Shown: positions 8,232-18,303, counted from the first letter of the stretch. The stretch: 33,771 nt of DNA from an uncultured Saccharophagus sp. (GCA_937920545.1 CAKZUG010000098.1:1-33771), one strand, 5' to 3'. Made by a program: numbers and translations. The notes: a model not told the origin generated them from the sequence alone.

Positions 8232-8846
8232 CTACTTTGTCTCTTTAGGTGTGTCGGGGTTGAGGGGCGTATTACTGGGGGTGATGTTATTGAGGTCTGT
8301 GTTGTCGGTTTTGTCGTCATTCTTGTTCAGTGCGCTTGCCGGTATAACGAGCTTAACGCGTTTGCCTTTTGTGTCTCTGAGGTCGCTACCCGCTTGCACA
8401 ACTGATTTTTGCACGTCGTAGTTAATGGTATTACCGCTCAAGCTTGTGCCACCTTCTTGAACTAACGATGCATTCTCGATGAGTTTGAGGTTCTCATTTT
8501 TAATATTGTACTCAAGCTTGTTGGCTTTGGCTTCGACAGGTTCTTCGCCAAGACGCGGTACTTGTGAATAATGCGCGGGTTGACCCAGCGCGGTTACTTT
8601 GGTGACTGCGTTGGCGTTGTAGTGCAGCACCACTTTATTGGCCTTGATCTTCATTGAACCTTGCTCGATCACGACGTTACCTTCTAGTGTGGTTGTGCCT
8701 GCTTTGTCGTTAAGCTCAACAGTATCCGCATTGGTGCTAAACGGTTGGCTTCTATCTGTGGGTAATGATAGTGCTGTATGTGTCAAGCTAATAAGTAGGC
8801 CTGCGATGATTAAACGCGGTGCGTGAGTAAAGTTATAGTGGGTCAT
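8232..8846 (-). CDS. lptA: LPS transport periplasmic protein LptA
   Basis: LptA is the periplasmic beta-jellyroll protein that polymerises between LptC and LptD to carry lipopolysaccharide across the periplasm. I place the start at the ATG at 8846 rather than the upstream ATG at 8861, because AGAGG lies five bases before it and the product then begins with a clean signal peptide ([20 protein letters not shown], cleavage likely after the Thr/Ala/Leu-rich stretch near residue 27). The OstA-like repeats follow: [52 protein letters not shown]. The C-terminal 30 residues are an Asn/Asp/Thr/Pro-rich disordered tail. The start overlaps the end of lptC by 14 bp, implying translational coupling. Confidence 0.94.
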   Translation of the reverse strand: MTHYNFTHAPRLIIAGLLISLTHTALSLPTDRSQPFSTNADTVELNDKAGTTTLEGNVVIEQGSMKIKANKVVLHYNANAVTKVTALGQPAHYSQVPRLGEEPVEAKANKLEYNIKNENLKLIENASLVQEGGTSLSGNTINYDVQKSVVQAGSDLRDTKGKRVKLVIPASALNKNDDKTDNTDLNNITPSNTPLNPDTPKETK

Positions 8847-9423
8847 GAATGCCTCTAACATTGGCTAATAAGGTAAGCGTGCTTTGTGCAAAATTGGCAA
8901 TTAACCCTGTGCCTGTTAATGTACCTTTTGCCGACGTAATCGTCACGTTATCATCGGTGAGCGCGCGTTTGGCTTTAGGCTCAATAGTCAGGGTTTGTGT
9001 TAATAGTTGGGTTGTGTCACCACCGTTGAGCGTTTGCATGATGGTCACGTCTTTCCATAACTCGATCAAGTCGCCGTTTTGCGATATTTTACCCTGCTGG
9101 GCATCGACGTACCATGGCTCGCCATCTTGAAATACGACAATGGTGGGAGCGTAAATAAGCGTGTAGTTTTCGCCTAATGTTTCGTCGGTATAGTGTTCAA
9201 TTTTAGTAGCAAAAAAAGTGTAATTTAGCTCGCCATTTTCATTAAAGTGTTGTGTTGATGCATTTTTAGCCACGGCAAACGGAACAGTCTGGTCTGCTTT
9301 TGTTGTTGTGCCTAAATCTACCCCCAGTAATTTTTGAGGCGAGTTATGCCAGCCAAAATAGGCAAAGGCAAGTAAAATAATAACAAGAAGCACCAGAGTG
9401 TTGGCGGTGATTTTTTTTCGCAT
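8833..9423 (-). CDS. lptC: LPS export ABC transporter periplasmic protein LptC
   Basis: LptC is a bitopic inner-membrane protein that receives lipopolysaccharide from LptBFG and passes it to LptA. The 196 residues begin with a positive MRKK and a single membrane anchor (about 7-24), followed by a periplasmic jellyroll domain. Recognisable pieces are LNYTFFATKIEHYTDE, the W-containing PWYVDAQQGKISQNGDLIEL and LTDDNVTITSAKGTLTGTGL, close to the usual LptC pattern. It lies 15 bp after kdsC and overlaps lptA, in the conserved order kdsD-kdsC-lptC-lptA-lptB. Sequence conservation of this family is low, so the gene order adds substantially to the call. Confidence 0.93.
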   Translation of the reverse strand: MRKKITANTLVLLVIILLAFAYFGWHNSPQKLLGVDLGTTTKADQTVPFAVAKNASTQHFNENGELNYTFFATKIEHYTDETLGENYTLIYAPTIVVFQDGEPWYVDAQQGKISQNGDLIELWKDVTIMQTLNGGDTTQLLTQTLTIEPKAKRALTDDNVTITSAKGTLTGTGLIANFAQSTLTLLANVRGIHDPL

Positions 9424-9438
9424 AGTGCGTAATTAGCC

Positions 9439-10002
9439 TTAACCCAGCGGTTGAATATAGGGCGTTAGCGCCCTGTCAAAATTGCCCTGTGCATGCATGA
9501 TAATATCGCATACTTCGCGTACTGCACCATCACCACCATTGCGTTGCGTACGGTAATGGGCGTACTCGAACATAATATCAGCAGCATTATTTACGGCAAC
9601 AGCAAAACCAATTTGTGTCATAACTTGAAGGTCGGGGTAGTCGTCTCCCGCGTAGGCAATATGTTCAAGCTCACAGGGGTATTGCGATAGTATTTCTTGC
9701 AGTGCTAGCCATTTATCTTCTCGCCCTTGTATGAGCAGGGTTATGCCTAAATCACTGGCTCTGCGCGCCACAATCGCGCTTTCTCGGCCGGTAATAATAC
9801 CCACTTCAACGCCTGATTTTTTAAGCATTTTAATGCCGTGCCCATCAAGCGTGTTAAAGTTTTTGTATTCTTCGCCGTTGTTGCCAAAAAATATTTTACC
9901 GTCGCTGAGTACGCCGTCTACATCGAGCAGTAAGAGTTTGACTGCACGGGCTTTTGCTAGCAGCTCGGGTGTGAGAGCGGTGTTATTTGCTGGGGTGGCC
10001 AT
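9439..10002 (-). CDS. kdsC: 3-deoxy-D-manno-octulosonate 8-phosphate phosphatase
   Basis: KdsC removes phosphate from Kdo-8-phosphate, giving Kdo for the LPS inner core. It is a HAD-family tetramer without a large cap domain. In the 187 residues, the nucleophile motif LLLLDVDGVLSDG has Asp27 and Asp29, motif II is IITGRES (about 69-75), a conserved Lys lies in EDKWLAL (97), and motif III is YAGDDYPDLQVM (about 117-128). The C-terminal NGGDGAVREVCD segment, which reaches the neighbouring active site in known KdsC structures, is present. The ATG shares one base with the kdsD stop (TAATG), a classic coupling arrangement. Confidence 0.96.
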   Translation of the reverse strand: MATPANNTALTPELLAKARAVKLLLLDVDGVLSDGKIFFGNNGEEYKNFNTLDGHGIKMLKKSGVEVGIITGRESAIVARRASDLGITLLIQGREDKWLALQEILSQYPCELEHIAYAGDDYPDLQVMTQIGFAVAVNNAADIMFEYAHYRTQRNGGDGAVREVCDIIMHAQGNFDRALTPYIQPLG

Positions 10003-11021
10003 TAAGCGAAACCTTCTTTGAGTAAGTCGTGCATATGGATAACGCCCTTGGTGTTGTGGTGGGCGTCGGTCACGATAAGCGTGGTGATTTTATGTTTTTC
10101 CATGATATTTAACGCGGTTGCTGCCAGTGATTCTGATTGGATAGTAAGCGGCGAGGGCGTCATCACATCGCCCACTAGGGCTTTTGTGATGTCCACTCCC
10201 TGCGTGACGCAGCGGCGTAAATCACCGTCGGTAAAAATACCGCAAAGCTGTGCTTTTGCATTAACAACCGAGGTCATACCAAAGCCTTTTTCAGTCATGG
10301 TGTTGAGTGCTGAGGTTACGGTATCTGTCTCGAGTACCTTGGGCATATTGTTATCTTGGTGCATGACATCTTGCACTTTTAATAATAGCTTTTTGCCTAA
10401 GCTACCGCCCGGATGGAAATGCGCGAAGTCGTCGCGGGTGAATCCGCGTGCTTGAAGTAACGCAACGGCAATGGCATCGCCCATCACTAAGGCGGCTGTT
10501 GTGCTGGTGGTGGGAGCCAAATCTAAAGGGCAGGCTTCGCGCTCAATAGCTAAAATTAAGGACACCGTTGATGATTTGGCTAGCGTTGATTGTGCATTGC
10601 CGCATAGGCTAATAATTGGCGTATTCTGCCTGATAAATGTGGGCAGCAGTGCGGTTATTTCGGGTGAGTTACCCGAGTTAGAAAGCGCTAGCACAGCATC
10701 GTATTGGGTTATCATGCCTAAATCACCGTGGCTCGCCTCACCGGGGTGAACAAAAAAAGCGGGGGTGCCAGTACTGGCAAGGGTGGCTGCAATTTTTTTG
10801 GCGATATGCCCTGATTTTCCCATCCCAATCACCACAACACGGCCTTTACAGCTTAATAATATCTCGCAAGCACGGTTAAAGTCATCGTTAATGTGGCTTG
10901 CAATACGCGTCAGGGCTTTGGCTGTATGGGCAAAAGTCTGTTGTGCGCTTTGTGCAAAATCATGGGCTTGCTTGCGCATAATGTGAGCGTCTGATGGGGT
11001 GTGCGACATGGTGTCTTTCAT
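10002..11021 (-). CDS. kdsD: D-arabinose 5-phosphate isomerase
   Basis: KdsD converts ribulose-5-phosphate to arabinose-5-phosphate, the first step towards Kdo. The 339 residues contain an N-terminal SIS sugar-isomerase domain (about 40-200) with GRVVVIGMGKSGHIAKKIAATL and the HPGEASHGDLG motif bearing the active-site His residues. The FAHFHPGGSLGKKLL hinge follows, then two CBS domains (about 215-335). The ATG at 11021 overlaps the yrbG stop (TAATG); an alternative ATG at 11009 would shorten the product by four residues. Neighbouring kdsC and lpt genes make this the LPS-pathway isomerase rather than a capsule or sugar-alcohol paralogue such as KpsF or GutQ. Confidence 0.96.
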   Translation of the reverse strand: MKDTMSHTPSDAHIMRKQAHDFAQSAQQTFAHTAKALTRIASHINDDFNRACEILLSCKGRVVVIGMGKSGHIAKKIAATLASTGTPAFFVHPGEASHGDLGMITQYDAVLALSNSGNSPEITALLPTFIRQNTPIISLCGNAQSTLAKSSTVSLILAIEREACPLDLAPTTSTTAALVMGDAIAVALLQARGFTRDDFAHFHPGGSLGKKLLLKVQDVMHQDNNMPKVLETDTVTSALNTMTEKGFGMTSVVNAKAQLCGIFTDGDLRRCVTQGVDITKALVGDVMTPSPLTIQSESLAATALNIMEKHKITTLIVTDAHHNTKGVIHMHDLLKEGFA

Positions 11022-12010
11022 TAACTCTGAGTAAATAGGTAAATATAATAGCTAATATAGCTCGCAAGTAAAATCAGGCCAGTGGCTTTCCCTAATTTTG
11101 GTGGCGTATTTTTTGACTTAAGCGCAAAAAATACAGCGCCACCCACAATAAGAGTGACGGCCAGCATGGTAATAAAATCGCGGTTAAATACCTCTGGGCC
11201 CATAGTGGGCGGGAAGATAATGCCGGGTAACGACATCACCGCCAGCAGGTTAAAAATATTCGAGCCTATAATGTTGCCTAAGGCAATATCGTGATGGCCC
11301 TTTAAAGCACTCGCAACGGATGCGGCAAGCTCAGGAAGGCTTGTGCCGATGGCTATGACTGTTAAACCAATGATAAGCGGGCTAACGTTAAAGTATACGG
11401 CTGTGGTCTCGGCGCCCCAGACTAAAATTTTCGAGCTTATCATGAGGGCAATTAAGCCGATAACAAACCAGATAATGGCATGCTTACGCGACATCTCGGG
11501 GATGTCTTCTGTTTCTTGTTCTAATTCTTTAGGGGTGATACTGCGTTTTTTGATTTTAATGAGAAAGATCAATACGCAGGGCAGTAATATAAGCAGTATC
11601 CAGCCTTCTATTGGCGTGAGCTGACCATCAAACAAAAAGACACCGCTAAGCAGCGTAACAAAGAGTAATATGGGGAATTCATGCTGCAATAAATGTTTTT
11701 GCACGGGTATATTTGAAATAAGCAGTGTGATGGCCAGTACCAGTGCGATATTGGCAATATTGGACCCAATCGCATTGCCAATTGCAAGGTCGCCCGCTTG
11801 AATAAATGACGCGTTGAGTGACACCATAATCTCAGGTGCCGACGTACCAAACGAGACAATGGTTAAGCCTATAATAAGTGCGCTAATACCAAATGAGTTA
11901 GCTAATGCCGCACTGCCTGCGACAAAACGGTCGGCGCTCCAAACTAGGCCAACAAAGCCAACAAGAATAGCAATAGCGGCAAGCGCAATGAGTGGAATGA
12001 AATCTGTCAT
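11021..12010 (-). CDS. yrbG: Inner-membrane sodium/calcium exchanger family protein (YrbG type)
   Basis: This is a 329-residue protein of the K+-dependent Na+/Ca2+ exchanger (CaCA) superfamily. It has about ten membrane helices in two inverted halves. Each half carries an alpha-repeat: SFGTSAPEIMVSLNASFIQAGDLAIGNAIGSNIANI in the first and AIGTSLPELAASVASALKGHHDIALGNIIGSNIFN in the second (quoted from longer runs, key Glu and Asn/Asp residues in bold positions P-E and G-N). The central loop (about 150-172) is charged. The ion specificity in vivo is unproven even for the E. coli homologue. It opens the minus-strand operon, with AGGG upstream of its ATG, and is divergent from mlaC. Confidence 0.94.
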   Translation of the reverse strand: MTDFIPLIALAAIAILVGFVGLVWSADRFVAGSAALANSFGISALIIGLTIVSFGTSAPEIMVSLNASFIQAGDLAIGNAIGSNIANIALVLAITLLISNIPVQKHLLQHEFPILLFVTLLSGVFLFDGQLTPIEGWILLILLPCVLIFLIKIKKRSITPKELEQETEDIPEMSRKHAIIWFVIGLIALMISSKILVWGAETTAVYFNVSPLIIGLTVIAIGTSLPELAASVASALKGHHDIALGNIIGSNIFNLLAVMSLPGIIFPPTMGPEVFNRDFITMLAVTLIVGGAVFFALKSKNTPPKLGKATGLILLASYISYYIYLFTQS

Positions 12011-12122
12011 AAATACCCTGTTATTTGATCAGCAGTGCTGTAATAATGTCGATTGCTTCAGCATAAATTAAGGACGCCATGGTAGCCTTATGCGTACCTA
12101 ATGTCAGTAGGTATTCAATTTT

Positions 12123-12155
12123 CTTGTATTTGACTTGTATTTGGCTTGTATTTGT
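12123..12155. repeat. Three tandem 11-bp direct repeats, CTTGTATTTG(A/G/T)
   Basis: Units start at 12123, 12134 and 12145 and differ only at the last base. The 11-bp period is about one helical turn, so each copy faces the same side of DNA. They lie in the yrbG-mlaC divergent promoter region, abutting or overlapping a candidate -35 box for mlaC, which would suit cooperative binding of a regulator. Confidence 0.9.
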
Positions 12156-12180
12156 TCACAGATAAAGTAAAGAATATAAG
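12152..12180 (+). promoter_or_regulatory. Candidate sigma-70 promoter for mlaC
   Basis: TTGTTC (12152-12157), a 17-base spacer and TATAAG (12175-12180) form a plausible promoter about 85 bases before the mlaC ATG. The -10 box matches five of six consensus bases and the -35 box three of six. The 11-bp repeats run into its -35 box. This is a sequence-only prediction. Confidence 0.4.
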
Positions 12181-12264
12181 ATATTTAATGGTAGGTTTAT
12201 GCTTAACACGGCATAATGCCGCCGCTAACATGTTTGATAATAAAAGGTATAAAAGGGCTAGATT

Positions 12265-12912
12265 ATGAAATTATTTAAATTAGTAGCGGGATACATCATG
12301 ACCGTTACATTCGTTATGGGTCTAGTGGTGTCTAATGCGGCGGTTGCTCAAACCGAACAAGAAGCACCCGTAGATGCTCGTACACCGCATGCGGTGATTG
12401 ATGATCTCGCCAAGAATATTTTAACCTTTTTGAAAACGAATAAAGATCAACTTCAAACTGAACCTACTGCGTTTTATGATGAAATAGAAAACATTGTTAC
12501 GCCATCGCTTAATCTTGATTACATTGCTAAAAAAGTGATGGGTGCGTATTGGAGTAAAGCGACGCCTGAACAGCGCGAGAAATTCCAAACCGTTTTTGCC
12601 CGCAGCATGATTGTCACTTATGGAAAAGGCATGGCCAACTATGCAGACCTAGACGTGAAAGTCTTACCACCAACCAAGCCCGTACCTGATGCGGGTGGTT
12701 TTGTTGTTGTGCAAGAAATTACCACCACGGGCGTGCCTGAAAAAGTAGTCTACTTTATGGGTAAACGACCAGGTGCTCGCTGGCAGATTATTAATGTGGT
12801 GTACGAAGGTGTAAACTTACGTGACACATCACAAGGTCAGTTTGCGCAATTGGCGTCAGAGAAAAAAGGCGACATAGATGCTGTTATTGCAAGCTGGAAA
12901 TCAGCCGAATAA
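12265..12912 (+). CDS. mlaC: Phospholipid-binding periplasmic protein MlaC (Ttg2D family)
   Basis: MlaC shuttles phospholipids through the periplasm between the outer-membrane MlaA-porin complex and the inner-membrane MlaFEDB transporter. The 215 residues begin with a Sec signal peptide (about 1-28, ending NAAVAQ). The family core follows: TPSLNLDYIAKKVMGAYWSKATPEQREKF (about 87-113 in pieces), the FARSMIVTYGKGMANY helix, and the C-terminal RPGARWQIINVVYEGVNL lipid-pocket strands with the final AQLASEKKGDIDAVIASW helix. Usually mlaF, mlaE and mlaD precede it and mlaB follows; none are here. It is bounded by a candidate promoter and an intrinsic terminator, so it looks like a single-gene unit. 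Confidence 0.94.
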   Translation: MKLFKLVAGYIMTVTFVMGLVVSNAAVAQTEQEAPVDARTPHAVIDDLAKNILTFLKTNKDQLQTEPTAFYDEIENIVTPSLNLDYIAKKVMGAYWSKATPEQREKFQTVFARSMIVTYGKGMANYADLDVKVLPPTKPVPDAGGFVVVQEITTTGVPEKVVYFMGKRPGARWQIINVVYEGVNLRDTSQGQFAQLASEKKGDIDAVIASWKSAE

Positions 12913-13022
12913 CGATTAACGCTAGGTTTATTGTAAATGGCATTGTAAGTAACATTGTAGGGGTATATGCCCCACTAGCCCGTAGCGATAATGTCTAGCC
13001 GTAATGTTTTAAACAAATCTGT

Positions 13023-13047
13023 AAAGTGCGCATTGCGCACTTTTTTT
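13023..13047 (+). terminator. Intrinsic terminator after mlaC
   Basis: A 9-bp perfect stem AAAGTGCGC/GCGCACTTT with a three-base ATT loop runs directly into seven consecutive T residues. It lies 110 bp after mlaC and 17 bp before the ibaG ATG, so it should separate mlaC from ibaG-murA-his transcription or act as an attenuator for the downstream genes. Confidence 0.88.
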
Positions 13048-13064
13048 ATTAAGAGAGAAGCACC

Positions 13065-13304
13065 ATGCAAGCCGACGATATCAAAAAGCTTTTAACCGAT
13101 TCTATTGCAACATCGCATATCGATGTGCACCTTGAGGGCAATCACGCTCACCTTGTTGTTGTAAGCAATGAATTTGACGGCCTTAACCCAGTAAAAAGGC
13201 AACAGCGTGTTTATGCATGTTTGAATGATGTTATTGCGAGCGGTGCGATTCACGCCGTACACATGAAAACCTATACCGATGCGCAATGGGCCGCCAAAGC
13301 ATAA
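13065..13304 (+). CDS. ibaG: BolA-family protein IbaG
   Basis: IbaG is a small BolA-like protein that works with monothiol glutaredoxins in iron-sulfur cluster handling and responds to acid stress in E. coli. The 79 residues give one BolA domain: the N-terminal helix DDIKKLLTDSI, the strand-turn HIDVHLEGNHAHLVVVS, the conserved F-x-G-L-x-x-V-x-R-Q-Q segment (about 38-49) and the C-terminal IHAVHMKTYTDAQW, including the conserved His and the terminal Thr/Trp motif. Position just before murA is the standard ibaG location and distinguishes it from BolA itself. AGAGAAG upstream of the ATG serves as the ribosome site. Confidence 0.94.
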   Translation: MQADDIKKLLTDSIATSHIDVHLEGNHAHLVVVSNEFDGLNPVKRQQRVYACLNDVIASGAIHAVHMKTYTDAQWAAKA

Positions 13305-13346
13305 GCTGCGCGCTTTAATATAATCGATCATTCTACTTACACATAA

Positions 13347-14624
<1,278 letters not shown>

Positions 14625-14648
14625 ACGTTTTATATTACGGAACACATT

Positions 14649-15293
14649 ATGAGCGACGCAAGTTCGACTTTGACCATTGCCCTAACTAAAGGGCGTATAT
14701 TGAAAGAGACTTTGCCACTTTTGGCCGCAGCGGGTATAGAGCCCCTTGAGGATATGAGCAAAAGCCGCAAGTTAACCTTTGAGACCACCGCCAAAGGTGT
14801 GCGCTTACTCCTGCTACGCGGCAGTGATGTGCCTACCTATGTGCAATACGGTGCCGCCGATGTGGGCATTTCGGGTAAAGATATGATGCTTGAGTACGGT
14901 GCCGAGCATTTTTACGAGCCGCTTGACTTGGGCATTGCGAAATGTAAATTAATGACCGCAGGTATTAAAGGCGAAACCTTGAAACCGGGCCGCATTCGTG
15001 TGGCCACCAAGTACGTTAACGTGGCAAAGCGTTTTTACGCCGAGCAAGGTCGCCAAGTCGATATTATTAAATTATACGGTGCCATGGAGCTTGCTCCTAT
15101 TTTGCACTTAGCCGATGAAATCGTCGATATTGTCGATACTGGCAATACGCTTAAAGCGAACGGCCTAGAGCAGCGTGATTTTATAGCCGATATCAGCTCA
15201 AGACTCATTGTGAATAAAGCATCTATGAAAATGAAGCACCAGCAAATAGAAGCGCTAGTCAGTGCAGCTAAGTCTGCTATTACCGCTCAGTAA
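14649..15293 (+). CDS. hisG: ATP phosphoribosyltransferase, short form
   Basis: HisG joins ATP and PRPP in the first and feedback-controlled step of histidine synthesis. The 214 residues are the short form (HisG-S), which lacks the C-terminal regulatory domain and needs the HisZ subunit; hisZ is not in this window. Visible motifs are the N-terminal [15 protein letters not shown], the [13 protein letters not shown] substrate region, and the PRPP loop [17 protein letters not shown] (about 157-173). It lies between murA and hisD with short gaps (24 and 31 bp), so these genes likely share a transcript. No attenuator-like run of His codons is apparent. Confidence 0.97.
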   Translation: MSDASSTLTIALTKGRILKETLPLLAAAGIEPLEDMSKSRKLTFETTAKGVRLLLLRGSDVPTYVQYGAADVGISGKDMMLEYGAEHFYEPLDLGIAKCKLMTAGIKGETLKPGRIRVATKYVNVAKRFYAEQGRQVDIIKLYGAMELAPILHLADEIVDIVDTGNTLKANGLEQRDFIADISSRLIVNKASMKMKHQQIEALVSAAKSAITAQ

Positions 15294-15324
15294 TACCCAT
15301 TTAACGTTATAAGGTAGTCAAAAG

Positions 15325-16620
15325 ATGATCAAACGTTTATCTACATCAGACAGTAATTTTAAGGCTCAACTTGATGCGCTTTTAAGTTGGAATGATAGCG
15401 TAAACGACGACGTGCAAACCGCCGTCAAAGCCATACTTAAAGAAGTAAAATCGAATGGCGACAGCGCACTGATACATTATACCAATCAGTTTGATCATCA
15501 AAATATTACCCATGCCAGCGAGTTGATTATTGAGCGCGATGCGCTTGAGCAAGCACTTGAGCGTATCGACTCTGCCCAGCGCGAGGCATTACAAACTGCC
15601 GCAGAGCGTATTCGTGTTTATCATGAGCATCAAAAACAAGATTCATGGCAATTTATTGAGCCAAACGGCACCGTGCTTGGCCAGAAAGTCACGCCGCTTG
15701 ATCGCGTGGGTTTATATGTACCAGGCGGAAAAGCGATGTATCCTTCATCGGTACTGATGGCGTCTATTCCAGCTAAAGTGGCGGGCGTGCCCGAAGTGGT
15801 CATGGTAACACCTACGCCCAACGGCGAAGTCAGTGATATTGTATTGGCTGCCGCTGCTATTGCCGGTATCGATAAAGTCTTCACTATTGGTGGTGCGCAA
15901 GCCGTAGCGGCATTGGCCTATGGCACCGAGACCATCCCTAAAGTCGATAAAATTGTTGGCCCAGGTAATATTTATGTGGCAACCGCCAAGCGCGAAGTGT
16001 TTGGTGTGGTCGATATCGATATGATTGCAGGCCCTTCAGAAATACTGGTGATTGCTGATGGCACCACAAACCCAGATTGGGTGGCAATGGATTTACTGTC
16101 GCAAGCCGAGCACGATGAAAATGCACAGGCGATTTTGTTAACGCATAACAAAAAATACGCCAATGCGGTTCAAAATAGTTTAAGCACATTATTAAGCGAT
16201 ATCGAGAGAAAAGATATTGCGGCTGTGTCACTTAAGGAGCGGGGCGCAATTATTGTAACGGGTGATCTTGATGAAGCCGTGGCGCTATCCAATCAGATTG
16301 CACCAGAGCATTTAGAGTTATCTGTTGAAGACCCTGATGCACTGCTTGATAATATTCGCCATGCTGGCGCAATTTTTATTGGGCCTTATACTTCTGAAGC
16401 ATTAGGTGATTACTGCGCAGGCCCTAATCATGTATTGCCCACGGCGGGTACGGCACGCTTCTCTTCTCCTTTAGGTGTGTATGATTACGTCAAACGTAGT
16501 TCAATTATTCGTTGCTCTAAGCGCGGCGCTTCGGAGTTGGGCGAGATTGCATCAGTGCTGGGCCGCAGTGAATCGCTAGAGGCGCATGCTCGTTCAGCTG
16601 AATACCGTATTATCAAATAA
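15325..16620 (+). CDS. hisD: Histidinol dehydrogenase
   Basis: HisD is the zinc- and NAD-dependent enzyme that oxidises histidinol to histidine in two steps. The 431 residues are of normal length. The zinc ligands and catalytic residues known from E. coli are all recognisable: Gln260 and His263 in SQAEHDE, Glu328 and His329 in IAPEHLELS, Asp362 in [10 protein letters not shown], and His421 near the C-terminus. The glycine-rich [15 protein letters not shown] and [13 protein letters not shown] blocks are intact. hisC, which follows hisD in many pseudomonads, is not present downstream; the next gene is an unrelated small membrane protein. Confidence 0.98.
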   Translation: MIKRLSTSDSNFKAQLDALLSWNDSVNDDVQTAVKAILKEVKSNGDSALIHYTNQFDHQNITHASELIIERDALEQALERIDSAQREALQTAAERIRVYHEHQKQDSWQFIEPNGTVLGQKVTPLDRVGLYVPGGKAMYPSSVLMASIPAKVAGVPEVVMVTPTPNGEVSDIVLAAAAIAGIDKVFTIGGAQAVAALAYGTETIPKVDKIVGPGNIYVATAKREVFGVVDIDMIAGPSEILVIADGTTNPDWVAMDLLSQAEHDENAQAILLTHNKKYANAVQNSLSTLLSDIERKDIAAVSLKERGAIIVTGDLDEAVALSNQIAPEHLELSVEDPDALLDNIRHAGAIFIGPYTSEALGDYCAGPNHVLPTAGTARFSSPLGVYDYVKRSSIIRCSKRGASELGEIASVLGRSESLEAHARSAEYRIIK

Positions 16621-16746
16621 TCTATGCAATAAGCGCGTTTTGAGTAAAGGCGCGTGTAAGTCTCTACTTAAGCTTTCATGATAAATGTTTAGATAAATGT
16701 AAAATTAAGTTAGAGTCTGTTTCGCAATCTGTTGGATTTTTTTTCA

Positions 16747-17037
16747 ATGCTTCATATTTTCTTGCATGCTTTGGTGCCACTTCTTGTTGCTATTGTATGC
16801 TTAAAACGCGCATGGTTAACGGCTTTTATCGTCATGATGTTAACCATGCTTGTTGATCTTGATCACCTTTTAGCTACCCCTATTTACGACCCTAACCGAT
16901 GCAGCATTGGTTTTCACCCTTTACATCAGCCTTGGTTTATTGGGTTGTATGCTGGGTTGTGCTTTGTAAAGAATATACGCTGGATAGGGGTTGGATTAAT
17001 TATTCATATGGCGTTAGATGCATTAGATTGTCTTTAA
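16747..17037 (+). CDS. Small membrane protein, DUF6122 type
   Basis: This is a 96-residue integral membrane protein with about three hydrophobic helices. I recognise the pattern of a family called DUF6122 from its conserved HIFLHALVP start, the acidic and histidine-bearing VDLDHLLATPIYDPNRC segment, FHPLHQPW and the last IHMALDALDC. The concentrated His and Asp residues near the membrane face suggest a metal site, as in YdjM/LexA-binding membrane hydrolase-like proteins, but no function is known to me. I prefer the ATG at 16747; an in-frame TTG at 16732 would add five residues. It follows hisD by 126 bp and ends at a strong terminator. Confidence 0.75.
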   Translation: MLHIFLHALVPLLVAIVCLKRAWLTAFIVMMLTMLVDLDHLLATPIYDPNRCSIGFHPLHQPWFIGLYAGLCFVKNIRWIGVGLIIHMALDALDCL

Positions 17038-17067
17038 TAAAAGGGCGCTTATAGCGCCCTTTTATTT
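17036..17067. terminator. Strong bidirectional intrinsic terminator
   Basis: A roughly 13-bp stem with the GC-rich core AAAAGGGCGC/GCGCCCTTTT and a TTATA loop has an A-run on its left and a T-run on its right. It overlaps the stop of the plus-strand DUF6122 gene and lies 16 bp after the end of the minus-strand beta-helix gene, so it can serve both convergent transcripts. Confidence 0.92.
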
Positions 17068-17082
17068 GGCTCAACGTAGCTG

Positions 17083-18303
17083 TTAACGCGTGGTGTTGTT
17101 TCTATCTAGTCGTCTAAAAGTGTTATCTCTTTGAGAGAATTCGGTTGTTTCTCTGCGGTTTTCAAAGGCTCCGCGCACGATACCCCATGTGGTTGTATTA
17201 TTTTGACGGCTCGTACTTGTGACGCCAGCAATAGTGTTGCCGGTTATACGTACATTGGATGTGCCTTCTAGTGCAATGCCATCATAAATGCCGCGTGCGC
17301 TAGCGTTACTTGGGCTATTACTTCCCCCATTTGCAGCGCCTAAATTGTTTATTGTGTTATTTTCGATGTCTACGTTATTGCCGTGTTCAATTAACATCCC
17401 ACGTGAAGTAGTAGTAATCGTGTTGTTGCGGATACGAACATTACTGTGTATCACACCATCGATCACGTTTTTAGTGCTAATGCCGACAACCACATCATTG
17501 AGAGTGTTGCCTGTGATGACAATGTTATCGGCCCCGCGTTTGACAGTAATGCCATCGTAAGCACGCCTAATAGTGTTGCCTGACGCCCTGTAATTATCAC
17601 CATTCACGCCGTCTGAATCAGTAGATAAATATATAGCCGCATCACGAATGCCTGCAAAAGTGTTGTTGTTAATATCGGCAGATAACACACCGTTTACAAA
17701 AATAGCGCTATCCCCACCCGCTTCAAAATACGGTGCAGTATTAGAGTCAGTACCGTTAAAGGTAGCATTGGAAATATTAACGTTACTGACTGATGAGAGT
17801 GTTGACCCGCTATTGGGTGTGCCTCTAACGGATAAAGCGTCGGCGGTGCTAGAGACGCCTTGATTTGCAGAGGGGGTTAAGCTAGCAATAGGGACCACGG
17901 TCGAAACGCGTGCATCAGACATGTCAAAATTTCCGCCATCCCATTCAATATCCACTACTTGGCGTGGGCCGCAGGTTGTTCCTAGTCGTGTGTTTGCATC
18001 TATGCTGATCATATCGCCATCAAGCGAGCGTGTTGCAATAAAGGTGGCACTGCTTGCGTCAATATTGAGGTCATTACGGATAAAAACCATAACGGGCCTG
18101 CTGAGTCTGTAAGTCCCGGATAACCTTAATGGCCTGCCCGTGTTGGTGGCATGCTGTAGCGCGCTTTCTAGGTCTCTTGAGTCTCCGCCTTGGGGGTTGG
18201 TTGGTGTGCCAGAGCAATTATCGTTACGTGTTGCATGAACAGATGCGCTAATGGCTAACGCAAGGGCGGTACAGGTGCATATTATAGTTTTTGTGGTTTT
18301 CAT
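17083..18303 (-). CDS. Secreted right-handed parallel beta-helix protein
   Basis: A signal peptide starts at the ATG at 18303 (MKTTKTIICTCTALALAISA, cleavage probably after SVHA). A second ATG four codons upstream is possible but lacks a ribosome site. The mature part has an N-terminal cap with two Cys, then rungs of about 20-25 residues rich in N-x-I/V and NN-T-I/F turns, such as NVNISNATFNG, DINNNTFAGI, NIVITGNTLNDV, NVRIRNNTITTT, NVDIENNTINNL and NVRITGNTIAGV. These Asn ladders are typical of pectin-lyase-like/NosD folds. Catalytic carbohydrate-active residues cannot be assigned by eye. It may be a polysaccharide-binding, lyase or surface protein. It stands alone, ending at a shared terminator. 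Confidence 0.85.
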   Translation of the reverse strand: MKTTKTIICTCTALALAISASVHATRNDNCSGTPTNPQGGDSRDLESALQHATNTGRPLRLSGTYRLSRPVMVFIRNDLNIDASSATFIATRSLDGDMISIDANTRLGTTCGPRQVVDIEWDGGNFDMSDARVSTVVPIASLTPSANQGVSSTADALSVRGTPNSGSTLSSVSNVNISNATFNGTDSNTAPYFEAGGDSAIFVNGVLSADINNNTFAGIRDAAIYLSTDSDGVNGDNYRASGNTIRRAYDGITVKRGADNIVITGNTLNDVVVGISTKNVIDGVIHSNVRIRNNTITTTSRGMLIEHGNNVDIENNTINNLGAANGGSNSPSNASARGIYDGIALEGTSNVRITGNTIAGVTSTSRQNNTTTWGIVRGAFENRRETTEFSQRDNTFRRLDRNNTTR

